32,925 nucleotides of DNA, taken from positions 1 to 32,925 of the forward strand of contig CAMOUW010000011.1 of NCBI GenBank assembly GCA_946626755.1. Direction: 5' to 3'. Origin of the DNA: an uncultured Clostridia bacterium. Lineage in GTDB: Bacteria > Bacillota > Clostridia > Lachnospirales > Lachnospiraceae. Below, in pieces: positions 6,921 through 14,372 of the stretch (position 1 is its first letter; each line of letters starts with the position of its first letter). Under the pieces are notes generated by a model. It saw only the letters and a program-made list of their open reading frames with translations, searched no databases and was not told the DNA's origin. The position numbers and the translations under genes were made by a program.

Positions 6921-8114
6921 TTAATCCGCCATATCCTCTATTCTTTCTTTGAAGGGCATCTTCTTTCCTTTTTTTACTCCTGTTTGTTTCAGATATTTAC
7001 CCAAAGCTTTCGTTTTTTCATAAATCTCTTCAACACACTCCCTGCAGAAACTTTCCGGCAGGCCGGCGCCGGTTCCAGCCTTCAAAAGGTCCTCCCTGGT
7101 TATATCCTTACCCTTACCGTTTACGGAAGTCGTATGTTCACCCCAAAAAGTATCACTGTAGGTAAGGTCATAAGCCGGAGCAAGACGCCAGCCTTTCCCG
7201 TCTGTATAGATAAATGAAAAATTCTTGGTATGATCATCATTATTATGGGCAGCCACATTGAAACACATGATTCTGAACAGCTGCTCCTTATCTGCCCTGT
7301 TATCCTTTGTAAGCACATTTACAAGCTTAAAAAGCATCTCATAATCGCAAGTGGGGGCTCTGAAATCAGCTTCAAGCAGTGCTGCAAATGTTACACTGAA
7401 GATTTTAGTCCCGTTTATCCTGTCAAATCTTGCCGTTTTAAAGTAACCTTCACAAACCTCAGATTTCACCAGTTCGGTGTCTGTCATGATTATCCCGCAT
7501 TCCTTTGCACAAAGGGAATAATCATACTCTCTTTTTCCGCTTATATCCGGATCGTTTTTTGCCGGGAACTTCACTATCCAGTCCCTGCAGTCTTCAGACA
7601 AAAGTATTTTAGGACGGGTTCCGCCGCTTGAGCCTCCCATTTGAAAAAGCAGATCCAGTTTATCAGAAGTCTTTGATAAAAGAATCTTTTCACATTCACC
7701 TGCGATCACATCAAAATCAAGACCGGAAGCTTCTATGCCGAAATCAGACCCTTTTGAAGGGAAATATTCCAATGCACCCATGCCGGATCTTCCCACATAT
7801 GCAAGTCTCTCCAATGCAGACAAACTGCCCCTTTGTAAACCGCAGTTTTCCAGATATCTGTCCAGAAGAAGCTGTCCCCAGCTGTCCGGCAAACTGTCTG
7901 CAAATATACCGAAGAGACCTCCGAAGCGTGTTCTTGAGCTTTCCGGCGGTACAAAAACTTCATTTTTAAGGGGCAGTGAAAAAGGGCTTATGGAAAAGCC
8001 GGTTTTTATCCAGTCATCACTGTACTGGAAGGCAACTCTTTTGTCCCGGGTTTCTGCCAGCGTCCCAACTTTTTTTTCATGATAATAGATCTCAAGAGTT
8101 CTGTTTTCTGTCAT
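6921..8114 (-). CDS. hipA: HipA-family Ser/Thr kinase toxin
   Basis: A 397-aa protein. The HipA N-terminal subdomain motifs are clear (SPFSLPL; FGGLFGIFADSLPDSWG). It has a Gly/Ser-rich phosphate loop GGSSGGTRPK near residues 160-169, the catalytic NNDDHTKNFSF at 291-301 (HipA NxDDHxxN signature) and the metal-binding LAPAYDLTYS at 311-320. HipA kinases phosphorylate glutamyl-tRNA synthetase or similar targets and induce dormancy; HipB neutralises them. All key residues are present, so an active kinase is expected. The hipA start overlaps the 3' end of hipB by 23 bp, a translational-coupling arrangement typical of toxin-antitoxin pairs. The exact target cannot be read from sequence. Confidence 0.9.
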   Translation of the reverse strand: MTENRTLEIYYHEKKVGTLAETRDKRVAFQYSDDWIKTGFSISPFSLPLKNEVFVPPESSRTRFGGLFGIFADSLPDSWGQLLLDRYLENCGLQRGSLSALERLAYVGRSGMGALEYFPSKGSDFGIEASGLDFDVIAGECEKILLSKTSDKLDLLFQMGGSSGGTRPKILLSEDCRDWIVKFPAKNDPDISGKREYDYSLCAKECGIIMTDTELVKSEVCEGYFKTARFDRINGTKIFSVTFAALLEADFRAPTCDYEMLFKLVNVLTKDNRADKEQLFRIMCFNVAAHNNDDHTKNFSFIYTDGKGWRLAPAYDLTYSDTFWGEHTTSVNGKGKDITREDLLKAGTGAGLPESFCRECVEEIYEKTKALGKYLKQTGVKKGKKMPFKERIEDMAD

Positions 8115-8376
8115 TTATTACCTCTTCAATGCTGCTGTAAACGGGCTGATCAAAAAGAGAGTTTATCTCTCCTATAACTCCCAGCTCCATGGCAAGCTTT
8201 ATAAAGGACTCCAGGGAAATCTTCCCTGTCTGCTCAAATTTCCTCAGAGTGGCATAACTTACGTTACTTCTTGCCGCAAGCTGCTCCTGGGTAATCTTCT
8301 TTCTTTTCCGTATCCGTTTTATCTTATCCGCCAGCCTTTTCGCAATGTCAGACGGTGTATCCCATAAAAAGTCCAT
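8092..8376 (-). CDS. hipB: HipB-like antitoxin, XRE-type HTH
   Basis: A 94-aa HTH protein. The DNA-binding domain spans about residues 20-50 (IRKRKKITQEQLAARSNVSYATLRKFEQ), followed by a short dimerisation region. I chose the ATG at 8376 (MDFLWD) because AAAGGAGG lies 8 nt upstream. The ORF-track start nine codons earlier lies inside the operator palindrome and lacks an RBS. As in other hipBA operons it is expected to bind and inactivate HipA and to repress its own promoter. Two GCTAT/ATAGC palindromes flank the predicted promoter, which supports autoregulation. Confidence 0.88.
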   Translation of the reverse strand: MDFLWDTPSDIAKRLADKIKRIRKRKKITQEQLAARSNVSYATLRKFEQTGKISLESFIKLAMELGVIGEINSLFDQPVYSSIEEVINDRKQNS

Positions 8377-8395
8377 GGCCGCGCCTCCTTTTACC

Positions 8396-8448
8396 GCTAT
8401 CATGATAGCAATAATAAGGCATTTATGTCAATATTTGCTATTATAGCA
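8396..8448 (-). promoter_or_regulatory. hipBA promoter with two operator palindromes
   Basis: On the minus strand TTGACA (8431-8426) and TATCAT (8407-8402) are 18 bp apart. A perfect 14-bp palindrome GCTATCATGATAGC (8396-8409) covers the -10. A 13-bp palindrome TGCTATTATAGCA (8436-8448) lies just upstream of the -35. The shared half-site GCTAT...ATAGC and a centre spacing of about 40 bp fit two HipB dimers clamping the promoter. Confidence 0.7.
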
Positions 8449-8493
8449 GCGTTATATTCCCCTATTTCCACTTCTTCGGCCGGATTGAAATCC

Positions 8494-8611
8494 GAGATGC
8501 CGGTTTATAAGTCGAAATGCGACTTTGTAAATTGAAAACTGAATAATTGTAAGCGAGATGCCACTTTTGTCATTGAGAATCCGCTTTTGCAAGTGAAATT
8601 TAGTTGTATGA
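8494..8611. repeat. Degenerate 20-bp tandem repeats, about six units
   Basis: Six consecutive units of 19-21 bp share a pattern close to GARATGCCRCTTTTGTAAKT. Unit starts are 8494, 8514, 8534, 8555, 8575 and 8595; the last ends at the stop codon of the WYL gene. Units such as GAGATGCCACTTTTGTCATT and GAGAATCCGCTTTTGCAAGT show the similarity best. There are no spacers, so this is not a CRISPR array. The role is unknown; a multi-site regulator-binding array or a relic repeat is possible. Confidence 0.6.
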
Positions 8612-9685
8612 TTAAAAATCTCTGTACCGTTCCAGCCTGTTTAACAATAACCTGTACATCTCTTCTGCCAGTTCGACCGGTTCAAGCACCATCACCGAAG
8701 CCCCGTAACCAAGCAGCCACCGTTTAAATGAACCCATCCCGCACACATCATCCTCATAATAAGCAATTTCCTCATTTTCAGGGTCATCATACAGCTTCCC
8801 GAACCGTCTGCCGTTGGTCTCTGTTTTTATCTTTTCGTATATATTTCCCGTGTCCTTTGAGATCCTGATCTTTACATGTCTGATAACATACCCGCCCTTC
8901 TGCGCCATTTCATCCGGACAAATATCACCACCCCAGATATAGTCAAGCACATCAAGCTCGCCCGGCTTCACCGGCGGCACTTTTTCATCGTTATGGACCT
9001 TAAGATTTCTTATGCGGTCGATCTTTTTAAGCAGAATATGTGCCGCACTGTCTTTACTTCCCGACATGTTTTTGCCCCCTTCGACAGGCTCAGGGAGCGC
9101 TGAGTTTAAAACACAGTCTTTGCGCCCAGGTATGGTTCTGCTCCCTTCGACAAGCTCACGTCGCTCTGTTTTTACAACACATTTTTTACTCCCGGGTATC
9201 CCTGCAAGGTACACTCTCCCGGCAAACAGGTCTGTGTAAATTTGTCTCGGAACTAACCCTTCCTCTTTTTCCTCCCCTGTCTCTGTTATATATGTAAATG
9301 TCACCGGATGACCCTGCTCTATGGCCATCTGTAGAGGTCCCATGATCCCCGGCGGCATCTCTGCTACCGCTAACGCCGGCTTTTTGATCCATACGGAATC
9401 GGAAAGGTGGGACACATTGGCAGCTCTGGCAAATACATTTTTCTCAAATGGCGAAATATTTACCGCCACCACATCACCTGCATATTCCGGCAGGAAAACA
9501 TCAGGATCTATTCTGATCGGATGTTCATCTCCGGTGATCGCAAGGAGATCTTTTTTAACCACCTCCGTCGGCACATTTAAAGAAGAGCTTATCTCATTTA
9601 CGGTAAGCCCCTCCGGAAAACGTTCCGACATAAGAAGCGCCATCAATTCCGACAATCTTTTATATGCATTACTAAAATCGCCCAT
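8612..9685 (-). CDS. WYL-domain transcriptional regulator with internal 22-residue duplication
   Basis: A 357-aa protein with an N-terminal winged-HTH-like part (LTVNEISSSLNVPTEVVKKDL). A WYL-type ligand-sensing domain follows (TFTYITETGEEK ... LVPRQIYTDLFAGRVYLAGIPG), then a WCX-like C-terminus (HVKIRISKDTGNIYEKIK ... ILGYGASVMVLEP-like segment). WYL proteins sense nucleic acids or other ligands and regulate CRISPR, BREX, CBASS and stress genes. Inside the WYL domain about 22 residues are duplicated (IPGSKKC... and IPGRKDC..., each with VEG), an insertion unlike the family. The gene lies 21 bp downstream of a second WYL gene, so the two are an operon and may act as a heteromer like PafBC. 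Confidence 0.75.
   Translation of the reverse strand: MGDFSNAYKRLSELMALLMSERFPEGLTVNEISSSLNVPTEVVKKDLLAITGDEHPIRIDPDVFLPEYAGDVVAVNISPFEKNVFARAANVSHLSDSVWIKKPALAVAEMPPGIMGPLQMAIEQGHPVTFTYITETGEEKEEGLVPRQIYTDLFAGRVYLAGIPGSKKCVVKTERRELVEGSRTIPGRKDCVLNSALPEPVEGGKNMSGSKDSAAHILLKKIDRIRNLKVHNDEKVPPVKPGELDVLDYIWGGDICPDEMAQKGGYVIRHVKIRISKDTGNIYEKIKTETNGRRFGKLYDDPENEEIAYYEDDVCGMGSFKRWLLGYGASVMVLEPVELAEEMYRLLLNRLERYRDF
9035..9199 (-). repeat. In-frame 66-bp tandem duplication carrying a palindrome-type repeat
   Basis: Units at 9199-9134 and 9133-9068 are 66 bp (22 codons) each; a partial third copy begins at 9067. Both contain CCCTTCGACARGCTCA (plus strand), a sequence known from many bacterial genomes as a short dispersed palindromic repeat. 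The reading frame stays open, adding IPG...VEG repeats to the WYL protein. Confidence 0.7.
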
Positions 9686-9706
9686 CCCTGTAAAACCTCT
9701 TACAAC

Positions 9707-11155
9707 TCAAACCTGCTTGGGATCATAACCGAGTATTTCCCTGTACCCCTCGATCATTTCCTTTGTCCTGGCTATCAGATGCTCCCTGCTTTTTTCAGGT
9801 TTGACGATAACCGCAGCATCCCCCAGGCTTCTTACAACCCTTAAAAAATCATGGGTTCCCATGATTTTGTCACTGTATCTGATCCACCCGGTCACGTTGC
9901 TCCCTTTCAAATACGAACCTGCTGCAGGACTGTTCCCTTCCTGTTTACCTGTTTCCTTTTTACCTTCATTTATATCCTGTTTTCCTGCGTACAGCTCCGG
10001 CTTACTATTTCCATGTATAAATGTTACCTCGGCCGTCTCATTTCTCGCCTTTTTAAGACTCCTGACCATATCCCGTATTTCAGGCCGGTCCTCAAACAGC
10101 ACCTCCACTTCACAGGGCTCATCAGGAGCGGCGGACCACATTTTGCTGAAAATATCCCTGTACCTGCGGCTTTCATATATATCATTGCTGACAGTTACAT
10201 TTACAGACATCTCTTTAACGGCGCTGAACTTCAGGTTTTTACGCACCCATTTGCCCTTGGCTTTGACCTCTCCCAGAAGATAAAAGGCGTTGGTCTCCAC
10301 ATTAAAGATGACCAGGGCGGTTTTGAAAATGTAATCCTTTGTCTTTTCCTTTTCCCGGTATTTTATGTCGAGGGCGTATTTCCCAAATGGCAGCCCCAGC
10401 AACTCATCCAGCTTCTGCGCCGATTCCTCCGGGATATCATTTCTCCTGCCTGTGCTTTTGTAAACTCCCGAAGCTTCTTCATATATGTCAGGACTAACCG
10501 CCGCAATCTTTTCATTTATGGTCTTAAGGGTGGTCCCCAGTTCTTCAGCATATCCCCCGTCGTAGTAATAAGCGTTGAAATCCATTACCGCCTCTTTGTC
10601 GATAAAAGAGATAACCGGGGCGCTGTCGCAAATGTGATAAAACAGCTTATTGCTGCTCCTTCCGGAATCCTCCGGCAGGCTCTCTCCCGATTCAATAAGA
10701 TCATTTATAGTATGCCGGCTGATATATTTCATGTCTACAAGACCGTCCAGAAGCCGTTTCATTTTACTCTTACTTACGGGGGCAGCCACATTTACATACT
10801 CATTGTAAATGTCCAGGGCGCTCATATACCGGTCACAGCCCCCGGACAGTATCACCATTATAAACCAGCGCGCCACCGTATCCCGGGTGACCGGTTCAAA
10901 TCCATCCGTTTCCGGCTCCGAAGGATTAAATTCCGGGTTTAGAAGCCGGTAGCCTTCGGTGTCGGATACGATCTCATATCCTTCATGTACAAGGGTCTTT
11001 ATATCAGAACTCAAAGTTGCTTTGGAAATATCCTTCCCGGAGCTTTTCATTATTGCTTTCCTGATATCTGCACCATACACTCTGTTTTCCGGAGCCCGGA
11101 TGAGCATATCTGTGATAAGTTTTCTTCTCTCCCTGATCTTTTCTGCAACTGACAT
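9707..11155 (-). CDS. WYL-domain transcriptional regulator, upstream partner
   Basis: A 482-aa protein from the ATG at 11155, which has GGAG 7 nt upstream; the ORF-track start seven codons earlier lacks one. The N-terminus is a helix-turn-helix (KIRERRKLITDMLIRAP ... ISKATLSSDIKTLVHEGYEIV) typical of DeoR/HTH_11 regulators. The middle is a WYL-like domain (YALDIKYREKEKTKDYIFKTALVIFNVETNAFYLLGEVK), and a WCX-like region (VEVLFEDRPEIRDMVRSLKK ... WIRYSDKIMGTHDFLRVVRSLGDAAVIV) follows. It is the first gene of a two-gene WYL operon. Its target is unknown. The neighbouring hipBA, 20-bp repeats and XRE/VirD4 modules are candidates by position only. Confidence 0.75.
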   Translation of the reverse strand: MSVAEKIRERRKLITDMLIRAPENRVYGADIRKAIMKSSGKDISKATLSSDIKTLVHEGYEIVSDTEGYRLLNPEFNPSEPETDGFEPVTRDTVARWFIMVILSGGCDRYMSALDIYNEYVNVAAPVSKSKMKRLLDGLVDMKYISRHTINDLIESGESLPEDSGRSSNKLFYHICDSAPVISFIDKEAVMDFNAYYYDGGYAEELGTTLKTINEKIAAVSPDIYEEASGVYKSTGRRNDIPEESAQKLDELLGLPFGKYALDIKYREKEKTKDYIFKTALVIFNVETNAFYLLGEVKAKGKWVRKNLKFSAVKEMSVNVTVSNDIYESRRYRDIFSKMWSAAPDEPCEVEVLFEDRPEIRDMVRSLKKARNETAEVTFIHGNSKPELYAGKQDINEGKKETGKQEGNSPAAGSYLKGSNVTGWIRYSDKIMGTHDFLRVVRSLGDAAVIVKPEKSREHLIARTKEMIEGYREILGYDPKQV

Positions 11156-11231
11156 ATTTATTCTCCGGTGAAGCACACTGTTTTTATGTTATGACCTAAG
11201 GAACAAAAGAATTTTCGGTTTTGACCTTGGT

Positions 11232-11267
11232 ATTATACTATTATACAGTATTTCAGCATGTTCATGC
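11232..11267 (-). promoter_or_regulatory. Possible promoter and operator of the WYL operon
   Basis: Two TATAAT boxes on the minus strand (11245-11240 and 11237-11232) follow a small palindrome GCATG-TT-CATGC (11256-11267). No clear -35 is seen. The rest of the 11156-11461 spacer holds only this and the XRE-B promoter. Confidence 0.35.
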
Positions 11268-11358
11268 ATAAACTTTAACTAAAATGTAAAATGCTCTTTG
11301 ACGTTGTTTTTTCAGTCATCCAATTTGTGGTTCACTGCGATCCTAAAATCATTAAACT

Positions 11359-11409
11359 TTGACACTTAGTAAGTCATGTCGTATAATACGCAAACAAAAG
11401 ATACATGAC
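11359..11409 (+). promoter_or_regulatory. Perfect consensus promoter and operators of XRE-B
   Basis: TTGACA (11359-11364), a 17-bp spacer and TATAAT (11382-11387) match the sigma-A consensus exactly. The -10 lies inside a palindrome CGTAT-A-ATACG (11380-11390), and GTCATGT (11373-11379) pairs with ACATGAC (11403-11409) across the start site. Such a strong promoter with symmetric elements suggests a tightly repressed gene. Confidence 0.75.
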
Positions 11410-11461
11410 GTTTGAATATTCCGGGAAGTTGAAAAATGCCAATTTTTAAAGAGGATGGATT

Positions 11462-11761
11462 ATGTTTATAAATAAAGCCCCTGACGGGAAAAACAACATA
11501 TGCGGCTCCAATGTGGCGCACCTGCGAAAAGCTATGGGCATTTCCCAGCGGGAACTTGCCGACCGCCTGCAGTCTGCCGGTCTGGACATTGAAAAAAACG
11601 GCGTCCAGAGGATCGAGTCCGGACACCGTTTCGTAACTGATATCGAGCTGGGATTCCTTTCTGCTGTTCTGTCAGTAGATATCGAAACTCTTCTGCAGTA
11701 TAAAGTCCCGGAAGTCATCTGCCATGATCCGGATACGCCTTCTTGGGAGCCGGAGATGTAA
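11462..11761 (+). CDS. XRE-family HTH transcriptional regulator, copy B
   Basis: A 99-aa paralogue of the regulator at 4324. The two are nearly identical through the HTH (LRKAMGISQR-LADRLQ; IEKNGVQRIESG-RFVTDIELGFL) and diverge after residue 70. AGAGG sits about 7 nt upstream of the ATG. The stop codon lies 9 bp from the stop of the converging HEPN-like gene, with no terminator between them, so the transcripts may overlap. It is driven by an exact consensus promoter with symmetric elements, consistent with autorepression. Together with the VirD4-like ATPase at 14373 it forms the second XRE/VirD4 bookend pair. Confidence 0.87.
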   Translation: MFINKAPDGKNNICGSNVAHLRKAMGISQRELADRLQSAGLDIEKNGVQRIESGHRFVTDIELGFLSAVLSVDIETLLQYKVPEVICHDPDTPSWEPEM

Positions 11762-11770
11762 CAGGTTTAG

Positions 11771-13528
11771 TCATACCGTTTTATCACTGACCTCCACCCT
11801 CAGATTCCCCCACTCGCAAACCGCTGCTCCCTCTGTCAGGGAGTCTTTTTTTATATTTACGATATAATTCACGCCGGTTCCCGGTTCAAGGACACAAGGG
11901 GTCCCGTTACGTCTCATGTCTACATCACCGTCGTAAAGCAAAGTATTCATATAAGCGCCCTTCGTACCTGCTGTTTTTTCCATTTCTGACGCTGCATTTT
12001 CGTAATTATCACTGTCTCCGGCTATTTTACCCTCGCCTGTCATTACATTTACATAGATACTGTTGTGCTTAACCGCCTCTGAAGTACCGTTCGTGAGGCG
12101 TATCAGCAGCGATACAGATCCGTCCGGCTCGGCCCATGCGAGAACGCACTCTTCCGTTTCCTGGCCCGGAATGACCGCCGTTTCATCCTTAAATGAATAG
12201 TCAGCTTCATCAGCAAGATACGTATTTCTGCTTTCAGCCACCGCAGAGTTGTACCCTTCCGGATAATCCCCGGTATACTTACTTATAGCGGCGATCTTTT
12301 CAAGCGCCACTTTTAGTTCACCGTCTTCTTCTGCAAATGTGAAAAGACGGGATCTGCTTTTTATCAAACCGGAGTTTCCGGAAACCTGTCCTTTATAAAA
12401 CACTGCCGACACTCCCAGTGTATTTTCATCCTTCACAACAGGCACAAAAAGGAAACTCTCTCCCACTCCCGCAAGCCACCTCCTGTCATTTTCTATATAA
12501 TCATCCAGAGCCCCGTCGTCCCTGTATTTTGCAGTGTAAAACTGCTTAAAATCCTCAAGATCCGTCTTCCCCGCAATATCCTTAAGTTCACTCAAAAGCC
12601 GTTTTGCAGCCTCCGGGTCTATATCCCCCGCTGCAAACGCCCCGGGCTGAAACTCTTCCACACTTACCCCTGTAATACGCGCGCCATTTCCCTTACCTGC
12701 AAATGCTGCTATGACCAGCCCTGCTGCAAGCGCTGCCCCGCCAACTGCAAACCCTGTTATCAGTGCACTTTTTCTGTGCTTTTCAGAACTGATGTTGCGG
12801 TTTCGTGACGTTTGCTTTTTTATCTCTTGCAAATCCCCGTTGTGGTCGCTACTGAAATAATAAAACTCACCGTCATCCCCCTGCTCCACCGGGATATTCA
12901 GTTCATTGCAGGCCCGTATAAAATCATCAACGCTACATCCTTTAAATCCTTTAGATGGCAGTTCTTCGCTGACACTGTACATTTGCCTTAATTTATCATC
13001 TGCATAACGGCTTTCGCACTCACATATACGGTCATAATAAGGCACTCCGGAGCTGTCACGGACTATCAGAAAATACTTGGATACCTCCTTCATATCTCTG
13101 ATAGCCTCCGGCACCCCGTAACTGCCGTCCCCAAGATCAGTGCTCCATTCACCTTCTGCCTCTCCTGCACGGAGATGCATATATTTATTCCTGTAATTAT
13201 CTATCAAACGGGTGACTGCCTGTGTAAATGTGTTTCTCCACTCCCTGTTCTCTGCTTCCGTACCCAGATCATAAAACCCAAAATGTGACAGCACCACATC
13301 CCGGTACTCTGAACGGAATTTAAAAAACTTCAGGCAGGCCTGAATATCAAGATCCTCAAGACATTTCTCATCTGTTATGATCGGAATCTTTTCCTCTTTT
13401 TCACGGGCTATAAATACTTCAAACCATCCCGGCCCGTATTTTGAGCCCATACCTCTGTCTATGGCTCCCATAAGACAGGAAAGCAGATACTTTCCCGCCA
13501 GGAGCATTTCAGCTTCTTGTAATTTCAT
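11771..13528 (-). CDS. Membrane-anchored protein with N-terminal HEPN-like domain
   Basis: A 585-aa protein of unknown function. The N-terminal 120 residues are mainly helical and contain YRNKYMH (R113 to H118), which fits the Rx4-6H ribonuclease signature of HEPN domains. The preceding pattern (FEVFIAREKEE..., CLKFFKFRSEYRDVVLS) resembles Swt1-type HEPN. A basic stretch (SEKHRKS) precedes one TM helix at about 254-277, so the N-terminus should be cytosolic and the last 300 residues extracellular. The outer part is beta-rich, ending VRVEV-like strands (NLRVEVSDK). This would place a potential RNA-cleaving domain under control of an outside sensor, which is inference. The gene lies downstream of the VirD4-B/ClpP genes but behind the terminator at 13563-13602, so it probably has its own promoter. 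Confidence 0.55.
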   Translation of the reverse strand: MKLQEAEMLLAGKYLLSCLMGAIDRGMGSKYGPGWFEVFIAREKEEKIPIITDEKCLEDLDIQACLKFFKFRSEYRDVVLSHFGFYDLGTEAENREWRNTFTQAVTRLIDNYRNKYMHLRAGEAEGEWSTDLGDGSYGVPEAIRDMKEVSKYFLIVRDSSGVPYYDRICECESRYADDKLRQMYSVSEELPSKGFKGCSVDDFIRACNELNIPVEQGDDGEFYYFSSDHNGDLQEIKKQTSRNRNISSEKHRKSALITGFAVGGAALAAGLVIAAFAGKGNGARITGVSVEEFQPGAFAAGDIDPEAAKRLLSELKDIAGKTDLEDFKQFYTAKYRDDGALDDYIENDRRWLAGVGESFLFVPVVKDENTLGVSAVFYKGQVSGNSGLIKSRSRLFTFAEEDGELKVALEKIAAISKYTGDYPEGYNSAVAESRNTYLADEADYSFKDETAVIPGQETEECVLAWAEPDGSVSLLIRLTNGTSEAVKHNSIYVNVMTGEGKIAGDSDNYENAASEMEKTAGTKGAYMNTLLYDGDVDMRRNGTPCVLEPGTGVNYIVNIKKDSLTEGAAVCEWGNLRVEVSDKTV

Positions 13529-13562
13529 AATATCAGTCTTTTTGCTGTAATAATTTAAAAAA

Positions 13563-13602
13563 TAAAAACATCAGAGTTTTTTTCCTGAAAATTCTCTGAT
13601 GT
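13563..13602 (-). terminator. Intrinsic terminator after clpP
   Basis: Nine-base perfect arms ACATCAGAG and CTCTGATGT are followed on the minus strand by TTTTTATTTTTT. It should end clpP transcripts before the HEPN-like gene. Confidence 0.85.
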
Positions 13603-13662
13603 CATTTTACAATAGTTAAACTGTATTTACAAACTATTTCCGTAGCTTCTAATCATTCTGTA

Positions 13663-14235
13663 TTATATGATCTCCGTTGCGATGCCTGACTCCACCGCCT
13701 CTTCAGCACTGAAAACACTGTCTTTTTTAGTCTTGGCATATACACTCTGGAGGGTCATGCCGGTCTGCTTTGCGATGATCTTTCCAAGGGTTTTTCGTAC
13801 CTTCATCAGATCATTTACCTGTTCCATAAGCTGCATAGGCTTCTGTCCGCCCATATCCATGGAACCAAATGACGGATCGTGGATCAGTATCTGGGAATGA
13901 GGCAGCATCTTGCGCTTCGTGCCGTGCATAAAGATTATGGCGCCCATACTCGCAGCCATACCTATGCAGATAGTAGTGACCGGGGACTTCATCTGATTTA
14001 TAAAGTCGCATATTACCAGTCCGGCAGTCACCTCACCTCCGGGGCTGGAGATATAGATCTCTATCTCCCTGCCCGGATCATGTTGATCCAGATACATGAG
14101 TTGTTTAATAATATCTGCTGAGCTTTGGGATGTGACAGGTTCGCACATAAATATTTTCCTGTCATTATACATATGGTCTTCAATTGATATGGCCTGAAGG
14201 CCTCTTGATGTTTCTTCGATGATATGTGTACTCAT
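13663..14235 (-). CDS. clpP: Orphan ClpP-type serine peptidase
   Basis: A 190-aa Clp protease proteolytic subunit. The catalytic triad is intact: Ser96 in GMAASMGA, His119 in SQILIHDP, and Asp172 in the KKDSVFSAEEA region. ClpP forms tetradecamers that degrade unfolded protein fed by ClpX, ClpA or ClpC. The ATG at 14235 (MSTHII) is chosen because AAGGAG lies about 9 nt upstream. The ORF-track extension of 34 codons runs through an intergenic repeat. No Clp ATPase or trigger factor gene is adjacent, so this is an accessory ClpP next to the VirD4-like ATPase rather than the housekeeping clpPX locus. The gap to the upstream VirD4 gene is 137 bp without a terminator, so cotranscription is possible. 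Confidence 0.85.
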   Translation of the reverse strand: MSTHIIEETSRGLQAISIEDHMYNDRKIFMCEPVTSQSSADIIKQLMYLDQHDPGREIEIYISSPGGEVTAGLVICDFINQMKSPVTTICIGMAASMGAIIFMHGTKRKMLPHSQILIHDPSFGSMDMGGQKPMQLMEQVNDLMKVRKTLGKIIAKQTGMTLQSVYAKTKKDSVFSAEEAVESGIATEII

Positions 14236-14276
14236 AGATTTTTTCTCCTTTTTCGTTTTTGTTTTATCACAAGGGT

Positions 14277-14338
14277 ACCCTTCTTCCACCCGGCGAAGCT
14301 GAGTGGCGAAGCGCACCCAAATTTTGTCGAAGCGCATC
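14277..14338 (-). repeat. GCTTCG-rich intergenic repeat
   Basis: On the minus strand GCGCTTCGACAAAATTTGGG, GCGCTTCGCCACTCA and GCTTCGCCGGG follow one another, three copies of a GCTTCG-led motif related to the CTTCGACA element in the WYL gene. It lies between the VirD4-B and clpP genes. It probably is a dispersed small repeat. Confidence 0.4.
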
Positions 14339-14372
14339 TAAACTTATCACATAATTCATACCGTAAAGCATT

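Noticed and set aside
8494-8611. CRISPR array
   Set aside because: The units are contiguous without spacers and too degenerate; no cas gene is near.
9851-10942. 363-aa plus-strand ORF
   Set aside because: Antisense to the WYL gene, which has a good RBS and domain motifs; no recognisable domain in the shadow.
14236-14337. N-terminal extension of ClpP (34 aa)
   Set aside because: It runs through a GCTTCG repeat; the internal ATG has the RBS and the usual ClpP start.
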